Assembly (NCBI GenBank): GCA_959347315.1
Contig: OY365822.1
Span: 8,460,809 to 8,524,808, forward strand
Direction of reading: 5' to 3'
DNA length: 64,000 bases
Source: Bimastos eiseni
Taxonomy: Eukaryota > Annelida > Clitellata > Crassiclitellata > Lumbricidae
The notes beneath the pieces were generated by a model that was given only the letters and a program-made list of their open reading frames with translations, had not been told where the DNA came from and searched no databases. The position numbers and the translations under genes were made by a program. Of this stretch, positions 35,201-46,104 are shown in pieces (within the stretch, counting starts at the first letter, position 1; each line of letters begins with the position of its first letter).

Positions 35201-38200
35201 ATGTTCATCCATCTCAACATTTATATAGCCCCATTTTGGACCAAGACATTTCTATTGCAGTTTCATTGAATTATGCTTAATAACAAACATACACACACAC
35301 ACACACACACACATACACATATCCTGTGCACTCACCCATGACCAGAGGGGTTGATGAAGTAGAAGCAGCAGTGGACACGGCTGTCGACGATGTTACGCCG
35401 ATTTAACCCACTTTCATCCTTGAGGTATTTCTCAAACTGGGCATCAACGTACTGTGTGATGATCTTGAAGCTGAATATATATGTATTCAACAGAATACAA
35501 TCATTCACTTGGCTATTCACATAGTCAGCCAGTCAATTAACCAGCTCATCTACAAGTCAACCAATCAATCAACCAGCCAAACAATCATAGTCAACCAGCC
35601 AAACAATCATTCAATCAAATGGCCAGTTAGTCTTCCATTCAATCAATAGACAACAGAACAACGATACGTCAACTACACTTTGGCCACATTACGATTTACA
35701 GGTGCTACAAAAATATATATAACAATAGTAAATCTAGCACATCAATATAACATATCCAATCACAAATTTACATGGAAATGTCACTCAATACTTCAACTCT
35801 TATGAACTCAGTCTAATGAAACTTATACAGTGTGACGGAAACTCATGGGAGCATCAGCAAGCCATTCAATTCACTGTGTAGAATATAAACATTCAAATAT
35901 TACATAATTATGACCAAATTAACACTTGGACTCCAACCAATTCAATGACAACAGATGTTTATATAGATCCTTCTAAGGGTCACTAGAATCTGACTTTCTT
36001 CCTACTTACTTACTTACTTATTTATTTATTTACTCAATGTGGCATAACACACATTTATACAACATATATTTTATACCCGATAGAAATATAATACTCACCA
36101 ATCTGAGGCATCGACGGCATCACCAAATCCTGGCGTATCGACGACTGTCAATCGTAGCTTAACTCCTCTCTCTATTATCTCAACACTTGCCGCTTCGATG
36201 CTGACCGTCTTCTCGATTCTGTCTGAAACCCAATATTCAAATGAAACTTGAGAAAACTTACGTAAATGTAACTCTACGGCTGAGCTCTTCAATCGCTGAT
36301 GTTCACAATAAACTACCTAAACCCCAACAACACATCTTATGAGCTGCCAGCTGACAAGCTGCTTTGTACAGATGTATTATTATCAAATGCAACATTAGAT
36401 ATTGTCTGAGTAAAGATGGAAGACCAAGTCACTAAAACAATCAGGACCACTGCAGTCAAATGTTAGATGCATAACGCAATGAGCACCTTGCATGGCTGCC
36501 GACAGTTAAATTCGTCTTCTGTAATAACATGTCATCATTCATTCATTCGTTCCAAAGATTTATATAGCACCCCTTAAAGGATACTACTCAGAAGTGCCCC
36601 GACCCCCATATTTCCATTCGTTCGTGTACTGTACTTGTAGTCATACTGTGGTTTGACAGTTTGAAATTAGATAGAAAATTAAAATTGCATTAAATCAAAT
36701 TATTACAATTTTTTTACAATTATAATAAGACCTTCAAAATCGATTTACCTTCAGTTATTATATATCTACCTTCTGCAGCCACATTCACTGCTCGAGTTCT
36801 CCTAATAAGAGACGCGGTCAGATGGGTGGCAGGCAGACAAAGAGAATCATAATATGCACAAAGACAAGCAGACAATTCAAAAGAGACAAAGACACAGACA
36901 GCAAGACAAAGACAGCCAGACAAAAATAAATTGAATGCATCTAACCTCTGGCAGTTGGTATGACTCTGTCTGGGTAGAGATCTGTAAGGAATAGGCTGTT
37001 CACAAGAGTCGACTTTCCCAGCCCCGACTCACCTGAACCCAAAAGACAACCAAACCATTCTTTGATCCTTACATAACCCAAGGTGCATCGCTCCAATACA
37101 ACACAAAGTGCATCATGAGTTTTGAGGAAATGTACTTAAACAATGAGTGGGTGGGTTCAAGAGTTCACACATAACAATAGCCATTTAAGGACCTTTAGTG
37201 AACAATACCCTTACAAAAGTGACACAACATAATTACAGATAACAGAAGCAATGGTAATATTGAGCACCACATGATAGGCAGAAAAGAATAAGGGGAGGGG
37301 CTTCAGCTGAATGGTATGACTCCAGCAGGAAGAGCAGACGATCTGTATGGATGCAAGATCAATTCCCAAAACCTGCCCACAGGTCGACTAAGGTCTGGAA
37401 CAAAGGTAAAATATACCTTTGTTAGAATTGGACATCCCTGAAACTAAACTAAACTACACATACCATTTTGACACAACTTATAACAAGTATGAGGGAGGGC
37501 AGTCCATGAACGTATGAAGAGTTAGCGTATTCAATTTCTGTGCCTCTGCATCTGAGGGTTGTGACCATTCCTCTCCCTCGTCATCTCGTCTTCCAACCGA
37601 CTGTCCATGTTCAATATACTCATTATGGCACAGCTGGATAGAGAGCAGAGGAGAAGCAAAAATCTTGAACCAAACATATCTGCCCTGGCAAGGATCTGAA
37701 CTTAAAGAGCTCTTGATCTACAGCTCAGCATGCTAACCACTACACTATTGAACACCCCAACATGGGCAAGCGACAAAACATTACCTCTTAGAATAGAACA
37801 CTTACAAAACAAGAAATTAAGGGTATGCCATACATATTTCATAGCAATTCAAGCACCACAGATACTCCTCTATATAAGTATATATATTATGCAAAGACGT
37901 GTGCAGAATTTATACAGCTGCTTTTAAATACAACTCAAAATTGACTACCAGGTTTTAGAATCTCAGTGATCATTACAAGAACAGTGAAAGTACTAACCAA
38001 CAACCATGAGCGTAAACTCGAAGCCTTTTTTCACAGACTTTCTGTGAATCTGATTTGGCAGATTGGCGAAACCCACATAACCCGGCAAATCAGAATTTAC
38101 AAACTAAACAAACACAAACTGAATTCAATAACTCAAAAAAAATAAAATTTGAACGAATCACATGGATTAGGACAGAAAAAGCTCTGTCACTTTGCACTCT

Positions 38201-38948
38201 GACAGTGCCAGTCCCAAGTCTGAGTAAAGAAGGAGGTTGACGTTAATGATCTTTGCTATCACACAGTGTCATTAAACTGTAACTACTACAGAACAGAACA
38301 GAATCTACAAGGAATACTTGGATTTATAGATTAGAAGAAACTAATTCCATGCTCAGCTCTCTGCTTCATCTTTGGTAAACAGAATCATTTATGGTCAGAG
38401 ATATTCAAACAAATATTCATAAACCTAAGGACATTATCAATGCTATATTTAGAAACTGTGATTTACCTGTCTTGATTCTTGATTAAAAACCAGTCAGACA
38501 TAAAAACAAACACAGAAATTCTTATAGCATCAATAATAATAGCAAATTTTGCAAATTAATAGCTAGCATTAAAATTGATCAGTAAAAATCACAACAACAA
38601 AATGACTAATTAATGAAAGAAATAACGCAACAGAAAAAGCAGCGTTCCAATTAGGACATATTGTTTAGTCTAATCCCATACAAGCTTTCAGAATTCGAAC
38701 TCTATGAAGAAAACTTGCTTTCGAGAATTCAGCCAATTTGCACAACACGATTGGAGAATCGGGGAACACCTCGTCGTCGCAGAGTAGGGCATAAAAAAAC
38801 ATACAAAATGACGATAAATAATAATACTACACGGTGGCTTTTATATGAGTCTGCAAAGATAAGCTCTAAAACGGCAACGTTTTCTTTAGATAAATAGGTT
38901 TCATAACATCCGAGATAGAGTTTTTACAAAAATCAGACCTGCCGCCAT
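28334..38948 (-). CDS. SEPTIN2-like: Septin, septin-2 type (whole gene)
   Basis: Ten exons in consistent phase encode 417 residues after a tentative first exon. They read N-terminal [22 protein letters not shown]-loop GESGLGKS, G3 [11 protein letters not shown] (G4), the septin-unique segment [15 protein letters not shown] and [18 protein letters not shown], then a coiled-coil LRRMQEML. Septins are GTPases that polymerise into heteromeric filaments acting in cytokinesis and at the cortex. Resemblance to vertebrate SEPT2 is close throughout, and the [11 protein letters not shown] and ELRRMQEM motifs place it in the SEPT2 subgroup (SEPT1/2/4/5). After the coiled coil it has about 70 extra residues rich in Ala, Ser and Pro. 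Introns are 0.3-2.4 kb and hold repeats, including a 336-bp GA tract and a minisatellite touching a splice donor. Confidence 0.95.
28862..28925 (-). CDS. SEPTIN2-like: Septin exon: linker to coiled coil
   Basis: A short exon reading [20 protein letters not shown] then E, corresponding to the NKDQILLEKEAE segment of SEPT2. The acceptor TTTGAAG|T is weak but is the only one restoring frame on both sides. Confidence 0.85.
29647..29742 (-). CDS. SEPTIN2-like: Septin exon: end of G domain
   Basis: [20 protein letters not shown] then [11 protein letters not shown]. Phase 2 at both ends. Confidence 0.95.
29990..30110 (-). mobile_element. tRNA-SINE fragment
   Basis: Resembles the family-A body (TTGAGCAAGTAGTTTACTCA side) and a CAGAGTACGTGTTTAAGCC B-box region in a septin intron; diverged. 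Confidence 0.4.
30302..30447 (-). CDS. SEPTIN2-like: Septin exon: septin-unique element
   Basis: Contains [20 protein letters not shown] then [20 protein letters not shown]. The donor is the consensus GTAAGT two bases after ATGCTC; phase 2 is required by the next exon. Confidence 0.96.
30725..30825. repeat. About 20-bp tandem repeat
   Basis: Four or five units of TGAATATTCAGA(G)CTCTTCAAA in a septin intron. Confidence 0.85.
31210..31311 (-). CDS. SEPTIN2-like: Septin exon: G domain, acidic loop
   Basis: 34 codons: [20 protein letters not shown] then acidic [14 protein letters not shown]. Phase 0 at both ends. Confidence 0.94.
32063..32398. repeat. 336-bp (GA)n / CAGA tract
   Basis: A nearly pure purine (GA, CAGA) strand in the septin intron before the AKAD exon in genomic order. 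Long Arg/Glu or Ser/Leu frames through it are artefacts. Confidence 0.97.
32485..32803. repeat. 33-bp minisatellite ending in a septin splice donor
   Basis: About nine units of AAGACTTCACTTCATAAAGC plus AAGGCAAAGTCTT. On the minus strand the last unit begins GTAAGACTTTGCC, the 5' splice site of the AKAD exon. The 33-bp period keeps one frame open, which explains a spurious plus-strand open frame. Confidence 0.9.
32804..32921 (-). CDS. SEPTIN2-like: Septin exon: G4 (AKAD)
   Basis: [20 protein letters not shown] then [19 protein letters not shown]. The donor AAG|GTAAGACTTTGCC is the terminal part of a 33-bp repeat array (32485-32803). Confidence 0.95.
34765..35025 (-). mobile_element. LINE reverse-transcriptase C-terminal fragment
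   Basis: An open reading with [34 protein letters not shown] and [15 protein letters not shown] is the C-terminal signature of a common non-LTR retrotransposon group (compare plus-strand copies near 56.5 and 60.1 kb). It lies in a septin intron. Confidence 0.8.
35290..35316. repeat. (CA)n microsatellite
   Basis: ACACAC run 20 bp from the septin exon donor at 35335. Confidence 0.9.
35336..35470 (-). CDS. SEPTIN2-like: Septin exon: G domain middle
   Basis: [20 protein letters not shown] then [15 protein letters not shown], equivalent to SEPT2 YIDEQFERYL and [15 protein letters not shown]. Phase 2 at both ends. Confidence 0.96.
36099..36222 (-). CDS. SEPTIN2-like: Septin exon: switch region / G3
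   Basis: [20 protein letters not shown] then [17 protein letters not shown]. Enters in phase 1 and leaves in phase 2 (TG|GTGAGT). Confidence 0.96.
36440..36548 (+). mobile_element. SINE (family B) 3' part
   Basis: GAGCACCTTGCATGGCTGCC, GACAGTTAAATTCGTCTTCT, then GTAATAACATGTCATCATTC: the shared family-B tail. Confidence 0.55.
36946..37032 (-). CDS. SEPTIN2-like: Septin exon: P-loop
   Basis: Encodes (G)[20 protein letters not shown], the Walker A / G1 motif, and DRVIPTAR. Phase 1 at both ends. Confidence 0.96.
37998..38103 (-). CDS. SEPTIN2-like: Septin exon: N-terminal region
   Basis: 35 codons plus one base. [18 protein letters not shown] then [16 protein letters not shown] matches the SEPT2 N-terminus, including the basic patch before the P-loop. 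Acceptor TGTTTAG, donor GTTAGT; the intron splits the first Gly of the P-loop. Confidence 0.95.
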
Positions 38949-39170
38949 TATTGATCAAAAGCTTCGTCAGCCGGAGGTGGGTCTCAATCGGCGACTTCTT
39001 ACATACGCTGTTTCCCTAGGCTACGTCGAACTATAAGAGTTTATAGCGCAAGTTTATGTGGATCGATTCTGATTAGAGAAGATTTAACACATAGCAGAGG
39101 GTTTGAGTGTTTCCGAGAACATGTAACTTGCTCTGCAAACTTGAACGCACATATCATGCCAAGGAGAGAC
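38690..39170 (-). other. Septin 5' region, copy 1 of a duplicated segment
   Basis: Contains the tentative septin start and upstream sequence, and aligns by eye with 57530-57910 at roughly 80 percent in the core (38850-38960 against 57615-57720), including the CAATAATGGCGG start context. Confidence 0.7.
38928..38948 (-). CDS. SEPTIN2-like: Tentative septin first coding exon
   Basis: ATGGCGGCAG... gives M-A-A-G-L-I-F, ending at TTT|GTAAAA in phase 0, which is what the next exon needs. The alternative GCAG|GTCTG donor would be out of phase. The donor is weak and no cDNA is available. The same ATG context is duplicated at 57.7 kb. Confidence 0.4.
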
Positions 39171-39272
39171 GCCCGTAGAGAGCGTTGCTGACTCGAGCGG
39201 CGCTATATATTATAAATGCTTGATTACATTACATTGGTCACATCCATTTCTGTTTCTCTTAGCCTCTTAGTA

Positions 39273-40830
39273 GCCGTTCACATATTATATAACGCTAAAG
39301 GGGTAGGTGGGTGGGTTCCTGTTTTGTTAGCGTTATATTGTGTATGGTATGGTAGGTTGAAGGTTTCTTTATATAACAAACTTTTTTCAGCTTATGCTAT
39401 TTTGCCTGCCAATTGGAAATTCCATGTACCACGGAATTTCATTGTTTAATCGAAGTTCACAATACGTTGTGAACCAAAACTAGCACCATCAGTTGAGTTG
39501 CCATCTGGCGAATTGATTTGACGTTCTTACTTATTATTTATAATTTCCTGTTTACAATTTTAACAATTTCCTGTGCGTCGCTTTAAACGCTCTTAAGCTC
39601 AATTCTGTGTGATTTGTTTCGATTCTGGTTTAAATATAAATTAATTCACTTGAAATAATCATTTCGGTAGGTATTATCAAGATGTTTGATTTCATTTTCT
39701 CAATCAAAATTCAATCAAAAATACTTGATATAGCACCCCATCAAGATATCTACTCATAGAGGCGTAAAATAAAGATGAGGAGTTCTTAGGTAGGACACGG
39801 AGCTCTATGGGAAGTCCATTCCAGATTGTATGTCCCACGACCGACAAAGCCCGATTCTGCATTATGGAAGTGCGTGCAAAGTGGATGGACGATCAGGTCA
39901 CCATGAAATGCAGAGCGAAGTGGTCGTCGACCACTACTGGCAGTGATAGGGCGACATAGCTCCTGCAAATAAGCAGATGCAGTATCGCCAAGGCAGGGCC
40001 AAAATACGGCAGATATCCTAAATGAGATGCGCTGGGGGCAGAGGCAACCAATGTAGGACATCCCGCATGTACTCGGATAAAACCGGTGTACACACACGCC
40101 GATGCGCCACATACGATCACATCATTAGTGTGTAAATAGTTCATATGTTTGCTTAAATACCCAATTGTAGGTGTAATATATAGCCTACACTGTATCATAC
40201 GCTATTAAAGAGGTAGAGTTGTACCGCAAACCTACGTACCTGATAGTGCAATATTAAACCAATCGATTATGTGTGATACTGTCTGCCTAATCCTCAATTC
40301 TAGTGCAAAACAGAAGGGGAAAAAGTGGTGTTTTTAGATAGGATTCACCTCACCATCATGTATTATCATGCTGTATTAGTAGGCCTACATGTAGATACAA
40401 GGTGACAATAGTCAACTACCTAGTTAGTTACCGTAATTAATACAAGTGAATTTAGCGCGATAAAAAGTCTGATTATTAAGATGTAAGGGAGCTTCATACA
40501 TCTGGTCTAATCATCATTGGCACGAGAGAGTGCACAATTTTAAGATGGCTTTTGTTACATAGCTAATTGGGCGTAAGAATTTTTACTGCATTTCTACTGT
40601 CATAATCTAGTCAATATTAAACTAATTGTATTGTTATAAAAAATTCAAATTGTGCAATTAATTATGTCGATTGTATGTCTTTTAATGTGCTTATAGACTC
40701 ATGAGGGGTAGCATATCTATTATATAATATAGGGGTGGTGGGGTCACAGCTTCTGTTATATAACGTTATTAGGAGCAGGCGAGCTGGACCAAAAACCGAG
40801 ATTTTATGCGTTATATAATATTTGAACGGC
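39273..40830. mobile_element. 1.56-kb non-autonomous TIR transposon, copy 1
   Basis: Begins GCCGTTCACATATTATATAA and ends TTATATAATATTTGAACGGC, an inverted pair. The interior shares long segments with 60205-61343 (for example GTTCACAATACGTTGTGAAC and TAGGCCTACATGTAG). It has no transposase, and a LINE fragment interrupts it at 39712-40137. Confidence 0.75.
39712..40137 (-). mobile_element. LINE 3' fragment nested in the TIR transposon
   Basis: Minus-strand reading with YLQELCRPITASSGRRPLRS then RGTYNLEWTSHRAPCP resembles the end of CR1/BEL-like reverse transcriptases (R.LRS...G...WN.LP), with stops. The TIR copy at 60.2 kb lacks this segment, so the insertion is younger than the copies' split. 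Confidence 0.6.
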
Positions 40831-41469
40831 CCCTAACCATTAGTCTGGTACCAACAGATCGCTCACACACGCCATTTTCCCGTAGTGTCAAAAATTAGCC
40901 TACGAAGCCCGTCTTTGGGCGCAAAGCTGGACTAGACTTGCGACCTTTTAAAAGCCTTCGTGTACGTGGCCCAAGCTGTATATTACCATAGGCCTACTTA
41001 TAATTTTGTATGCAATAGTTTGAACAGAACACTTCCACCTCCGTCTAAGAGGTCCGTGACTGCTCTGCCTATGGGTTCGGAATTTTTTTAGGCCAGTTAA
41101 GTCAATACTGAGTTAGAATCGGACATGCACAACCGTTACAGAGTAGGTATATATGCCAAACACGAACAACGTTCGGCAAGGTTCTAAGAACAGCACATTA
41201 TTTCCCGCTGACGTCCGTTACATTATGCTGTGTAGGTCTATTTCCTTCTAGTATTGACCCAACCATGATTTGGTTTTTGGCCAACATAAGCTTGTCACGT
41301 CACTACAAAAACGGAAGAGGAAGCTGACAAGCAAAGAGTAAGTATGTACATACTTTATTAAACCGTGTGCAAACATCAAGTAGGCCTACGAACAATCAAA
41401 CAATGTGGAATAACAAATATTCATTATAAACGATTACAATACGGAACAGCTCAGACATTTCGGGGAAAT

Positions 41470-41535
41470 GATAATCAACTCAGTTCCTCAGCTCTTCGCC
41501 CCAGTGTTACACATTACTCTGCAGCCCCTAGATGC
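41470..41535 (-). mobile_element. SINE (family B) head fragment
   Basis: TCAGTTCCTCAGCTCT...CCCAGTGTTACACATTACTC matches the head at 61.46 kb and at 3.19 kb. Confidence 0.5.
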
Positions 41536-42364
41536 ACTGAAGAAGATGTCATACAATGCAATTTTACACACAAGCAAGCACTTTAAAGTATGACAGAAGA
41601 TTATGTACAGAAGTAGTAGGATATACTACTTACATGTCATACTTATGGACATGTCACACAATGTAAACTTTACACACAAGAAAACACTTTTAAGATCTTT
41701 ACTAAATATGATTTAAAAATGACAAACCACATTATGATTATGTACATGTCATAATGATGGACAAGTCATACAATACAAATTTTAAACACAAGCAAGTTCT
41801 TTAAAGATCTTACTAAAAATTAACGAGTTCAAAATGACAAACCACAGTATGCTTGGATGTCATACAATGCAATTTTACACATGAGCAAGCACTTTAAAAT
41901 CTTACTAAAACTGACTAATGACTTTTTCTGTGACTTTTAAAAATAAAACAATAATTCAATAATTTCAGAACAAATTCTAATCATGCGCATAGTTCACTTC
42001 CTTCAACATGAATTAGACTCTGCAACACAACCGAATAGATTACTTTTTAGATGAATAATATCAAATGACTAATGTTCTTAAATTTCAATAACAAAATATT
42101 ACTTAATAAATTATATTTACTTTTAACTTCTTAGCAGTAGACATTTGCAATAAGTACCATAAACAAATAATGACATAAAAGCAACAATATACGAATCGAT
42201 GAAACAATTCAAAAAATTTGCCACAGCCCACCGAATTAAACAAAAAGCTTAAAAACAATGTGGAAAATGCCAAAAAATGTACACTTCATATCTTTAAGTC
42301 CAACTTCAACAACTGATGTTAAGAATTGAATTCTAAATGATTAACAAATGTATTGAGTTGGTCA

Positions 42365-42735
42365 AGTATAGGGCATATTAAACTGGAAATCGCTTCAGAC
42401 ATTCGCCTCGGACGAATATCCCATTTTTCGGGACTATTCGGAAGTATTTGCCTCAGCAAATATTACACTCACAAATAGTTAAAAATAAAAATTGTTAAAT
42501 TCAATAATTTTTTATAAACATTAAACAATCTAAAAACGAAAAAAAAATTAAAGCTGTATTAGTAGTTATTACAGGCGCAAACATTAATTTTGCTAATTTT
42601 AATATGCGAAAGTGACGAAAGTGGAAAATTTAAGCTGTACGTGCGAATGGTACTTGTACCCGGATCCGGCAAATAAATCATCCAAATACTCGGATTCGGT
42701 AGCGAGTGGAAATTGTCTACTCCGTTATGTTCTAG
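42365..42735 (-). mobile_element. Dispersed repeat with CGAATATT/CCGGATCC words, copy 1
   Basis: In reverse complement this matches 50505-51215 and 52010-52390: GACAATTTCCACxxGTACCG, CGAATCCGAGTATTTGGATG, then ATATTTGC.GAGGC.AATACT and TCCGAGGCGA. A non-coding family, length 370-710 bp. Confidence 0.65.
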
Positions 42736-42867
42736 TCAAGTATAAGTATTTGATTAAAAGATATGTTGAAGATATCCCCATTAGAAGATAAGCTGAAGAT
42801 AGTCCTGTTTGTAATTGTGCTGAATATATCCCATCCATTTTGATAATAAAATTATGAATTGCGTTTT

Positions 42868-42929
42868 CAGTTTTCGAAATTACGTGCTGCAGTGTTTGAT
42901 CAACACTAAGACTGTAAAGGAAGTGTAGC
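42868..42929 (+). pseudogene. Degenerate USP Cys-box copy
   Basis: Reading AGT TTT CGA AAT TAC... gives SFRNYVLQCLINTKTVKEV then TAG. NYVLQCL.NTKTV is typical of the USP catalytic box, but the Cys position reads Ser unless an intron supplies two bases at the TTTTCAG acceptor, and a stop follows after 19 codons. Its flanks do not match the two intact copies. Confidence 0.55.
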
Positions 42930-43317
42930 CTGTAGTAGACAGTAATAAGAACATGTTATGTGAACACTTATTAAGCTGTTCATATTTATTATTAATTATT
43001 ATTGAAATAGTGAATACTGAGTTGACAGTTGATTCCATTCCTTGGGGACAGAGGCATGGAATGCACCCGACCCATATGACAAGCTGAAAAATGGCAATGT
43101 ACAGTACATGTAAGAATACAAATTGGTAGATATAATCTAATCTTCAAATGTTGAACTTGTATTTACTGAAGCATTAGCGTTTTCACTAATTTATGTGATT
43201 TTTTTAGTGTCTCTCCAATGTTTAAGAACTACTGGCCATGTTATTACTGTTATCAGTTAATGAGTTCGTATGGTCGCATCTTTAATAATTTTGTCGATTT
43301 TGGGTTATTTGTTTTAG

Positions 43318-43444
43318 TGTTTTTCGAATTCGATGCTGCAATGTCTTGACCATTTGAATGCACTTCGAGACTACATCACAGGGGATTCACATAGGAACGA
43401 ATTGAACTGTGTGGGAAGCAGGACCAGGGGAATGGTGATGTCGG
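43318..43444 (+). CDS. USP catalytic Cys-box exon, copy A
   Basis: 127 nt, 42 codons plus one base. TTTTAG acceptor, G|GTGAGT donor, in phase 0, out phase 1. It encodes CFSNSMLQCLDHLNALRDYI and ends SRTRGMVMS. C-F-x-N-S-x-x-Q is the ubiquitin-specific protease Cys box, and the catalytic Cys would be the first codon. The joint G|CA to the exon at 44458 yields ...GMVMSAFADMLTDMW, the expected USP order. No upstream exon with the preceding N-L-G-N-T type sequence was found. Confidence 0.8.
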
Positions 43445-43835
43445 GTGAGTTGGTTACTGATTGCTGATACACTGCTTTTCCGTTCAGTGTCTGAATCCAT
43501 GCATAAATAAATATGAGAACAGTGTGAGATAATAGTGAGGTGAAATATTTCAATGAAAATTACTTCACAAATAATGTTAAACTGTGAATCACTTCTTGAT
43601 GTAAATTGTAAAAATCCGATTTAGTTTGGTTTAGCAACTTTAGCCACAAAACCCGTCAATCTCTATACTTTATGTATGGATCCATCTGGTTGTTATTCTG
43701 TGCATGCTTTACAACATCAAGACGGTGCCAGTCCCAAACTACAAAATGCTTAAGAACCACTGGCCATATTATCAGTTAATGAGTTCGTATGGTCTCATTT
43801 AATTAATTTTGGCGATTTTGGGTTATTTGTTTTAG

Positions 43836-43962
43836 TGTTTTTCAAACTCTGTGGTACAATGCCTGGGCCATATGAAACCACTTCAGAACGACATAACAAG
43901 TGGTTCTTACAAGAACGAGTTGAACTGTTTCAGCAGCAGGACCAGAGGGATTGTGATGATGG
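43836..43962 (+). CDS. USP catalytic Cys-box exon, copy B (tandem duplicate)
   Basis: The same 127-nt length, TTTTAG acceptor and phases as copy A; donor G|GTGTGT is weaker. It encodes CFSNSVVQCLGHMKPLQNDI and ends SRTRGIVMM. 25 of 42 residues match copy A. Each copy joins in frame to the next exon on its own, but splicing both together would shift the frame, so they are candidates for mutually exclusive use. Confidence 0.75.
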
Positions 43963-44457
43963 GTGTGTTGGTTAATGATTGCTGATACACTGCTTTTCCG
44001 TTCAGTGTCTGAGTTGTGTCAACCTTTAAGTTAACCATTGTTCTGTTATAGCATCGTTTTTGTCATGTTTTTGCTCAATTGACAGATCCTTCAGCCTAAA
44101 AGCCATGCTTCTGAATATGTGACATTGATGCAGATGTGATTATTGGTACTACACAATACAATACAACTAGCATTTATAGCACGCCTCAATAAAACAGTCT
44201 TACTTTCCGGCACGTTACAGAAGCCTGAATGGGAAGCCAATGAAGTTGACATAGGGAGCGCTTAATGTGGTTACGTGGGCCAAGATTTTTGGTATTTGGT
44301 ATTTGCATCAACAACACTATTCACTTCATCTTTCTCAAGTTGTCTTTGTATAAGCTGAGTAATTATTTTTCCATTCCATTGCTAGCTGGAGCTAGTATAA
44401 TTTATGAAGTTTCAAAATGTTGATGATGTATCTGTTTTTTTTTCTCATGTATTGCAG

Positions 44458-44566
44458 CATTTGCTGATATGCTGACCGATATGTGGAGCACTACAGATTC
44501 GGCTGTGTCGCCATCACAATTCATGAAAGCTATTGCACAGTTTGGAGCATTCTTCACCAATGACAA
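44458..44566 (+). CDS. USP catalytic-domain exon after the Cys box
   Basis: 35 codons with two bases at each end. FADMLTDMWSTTDSAVSPSQ then FMKAIAQFGAFFTNDK fits the USP region ...AF...L...LW...V.P..F between Cys box and QQDAQEF. Acceptor ATTGCAG, donor GTAAGT. Confidence 0.8.
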
Positions 44567-44941
44567 GTAAGTTGATCTACGAATTCCTTGCCTGTAGTTT
44601 AGAGAATCTTATCGCGTCACTCTTTGCCGTACTTGATTTGACCGTGCCTAGTTATCGTTTGCCATCTGAGTTTGAAAGGATCTTGCCTTCGCTTTCTATC
44701 TTATATTCTTTATTAAATAAATGCTAATCACACTTTGTTGTGCAGACAACCTACTGTAATATACTGTTTGAAAGTATGATTACAACAGTGAATGTTACAT
44801 CCTAATAATAGTGTGCATGTGCCAACTTTGACTAACCTGACCATGGTTTTTTATTTCCTTTTTGGTTCTTCAATTTTAACTTTATCACGCAACAGATCTG
44901 AGTATTTGACGAGAGTCTACTTGAAATGTGTATTTCCATAG

Positions 44942-45030
44942 ACATCAGGACGCTCAGGAGTTCTTACTCTATATGCTCGATGGGCTCAACGACGACGTGG
45001 CGATGTCACCAGGCAAAAGCACAATAAGAG
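44942..45030 (+). CDS. USP exon with HQDAQEF motif
   Basis: After the split Lys codon it reads HQDAQEFLLYMLDGLNDDVA then MSPGKSTIR, the USP motif QQDAQEFLxxLLDGL (USP2/8/21-like). It leaves in phase 1 at G|GTTAGC. The next USP segment is not found on this strand downstream; a phase-matched candidate lies at 55431 on the opposite strand. Confidence 0.82.
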
Positions 45031-45819
45031 GTTAGCAAGTTAGAACCTACTAGCAGATTCAGTATTTCAGTCATATTTCTGTTTACTTCTTCGACAATTC
45101 CTTTAGAGCTGTTTCTTGATTATTTCTACAGAGGCCTATCTATCTTACTGTAACCTGCATTGTGATTTGTCTGAGAAATTCTAATTCAACTTGACTCATA
45201 GAACGCATTAGGTTTTTCTTGCAATCTTGCTTAAGCAACTAGCTCTACATATTTTAAAGCTTAATATAGACGAGTCAATATTAATTAGGATTTGTATGTG
45301 GTAGGTGTTATCTGTGAGTATGTTTATATGATTATCCATATGTTATCTATATATTTACATATTGATGCTGCAGGTGGGAGTTTAATTATTTAATAACTCA
45401 TTTGTGGTTTGTTTTGAACCAGAAATACTAGTCATGATCGTTCACCCATAAATATTATTTGGTTTTTAAGAAGACCGTGGTTTCTGTAAAGGTATTTGTT
45501 GCATTTAAGACCTCTTTGGATGCCGCGTGATAAGTTCTCTGACCTGCTGCAAATGTCAGTACATCTCAAGCGCACATGAAGACACTTTCCTCCTGTCAGT
45601 CGCCATCAACACGGTAGATAGGCCTATACTACATTACTGTTCTATTAATATTGTAGGCCTAATAATACTGTATTCAGACTTATTTAAACAGACAAACAAC
45701 ACTTTGCCTTTTGCGTGCTTGCTATTTATTTCTATTCCTGACTGCACAGCTGATGCTCTGCAGTGTCTGCACTTGTCTGTTGAATGGCACTTCAGAGTTT
45801 GGAGACATAGTTAGGCATA

Positions 45820-46060
45820 CACTATAGCAGTCAGGGGTATACCTTATCGCGACGCTTTGGTATCGGCGATCTCTTTTGCATGTATCGCGATAGTTTTATT
45901 TGGTCAGTATTGCATGTGCATCGCGATACTTTATTTTAGCCAGTCATCGATACGCAATACCAATACCTTTTTCTCATCGTAATTAAAAATTATAATATTT
46001 TTATTCCACTTGAAATATTCGCGATTAAGAAATGGTGAGCAAAAAATCGTCACGCTCAGA
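45820..46060. mobile_element. Possible TIR element with CGATA/TATCG words
   Basis: Begins CAGGGGTATACC and contains repeated TATCGCGATA and GCAATACCAATACC words, similar to GTATTGGTATTG words near 59970-60065. Limits uncertain. Confidence 0.3.
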
Positions 46061-46104
46061 AACTTGTCTCTTTCTGCTATATACGATTTATTGTGTGAAT
46101 GGAG

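Larger units (their letters stand above)
43224..44012 (+). repeat. Tandem duplication carrying the USP Cys-box exon
   Basis: Units 43224-43494 and 43752-44012 each hold about 90 bp of upstream intron, the exon and 50 bp of downstream intron. The intron parts differ at about 5 percent of sites apart from short indels, the exons at 34 of 127. Confidence 0.85.
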
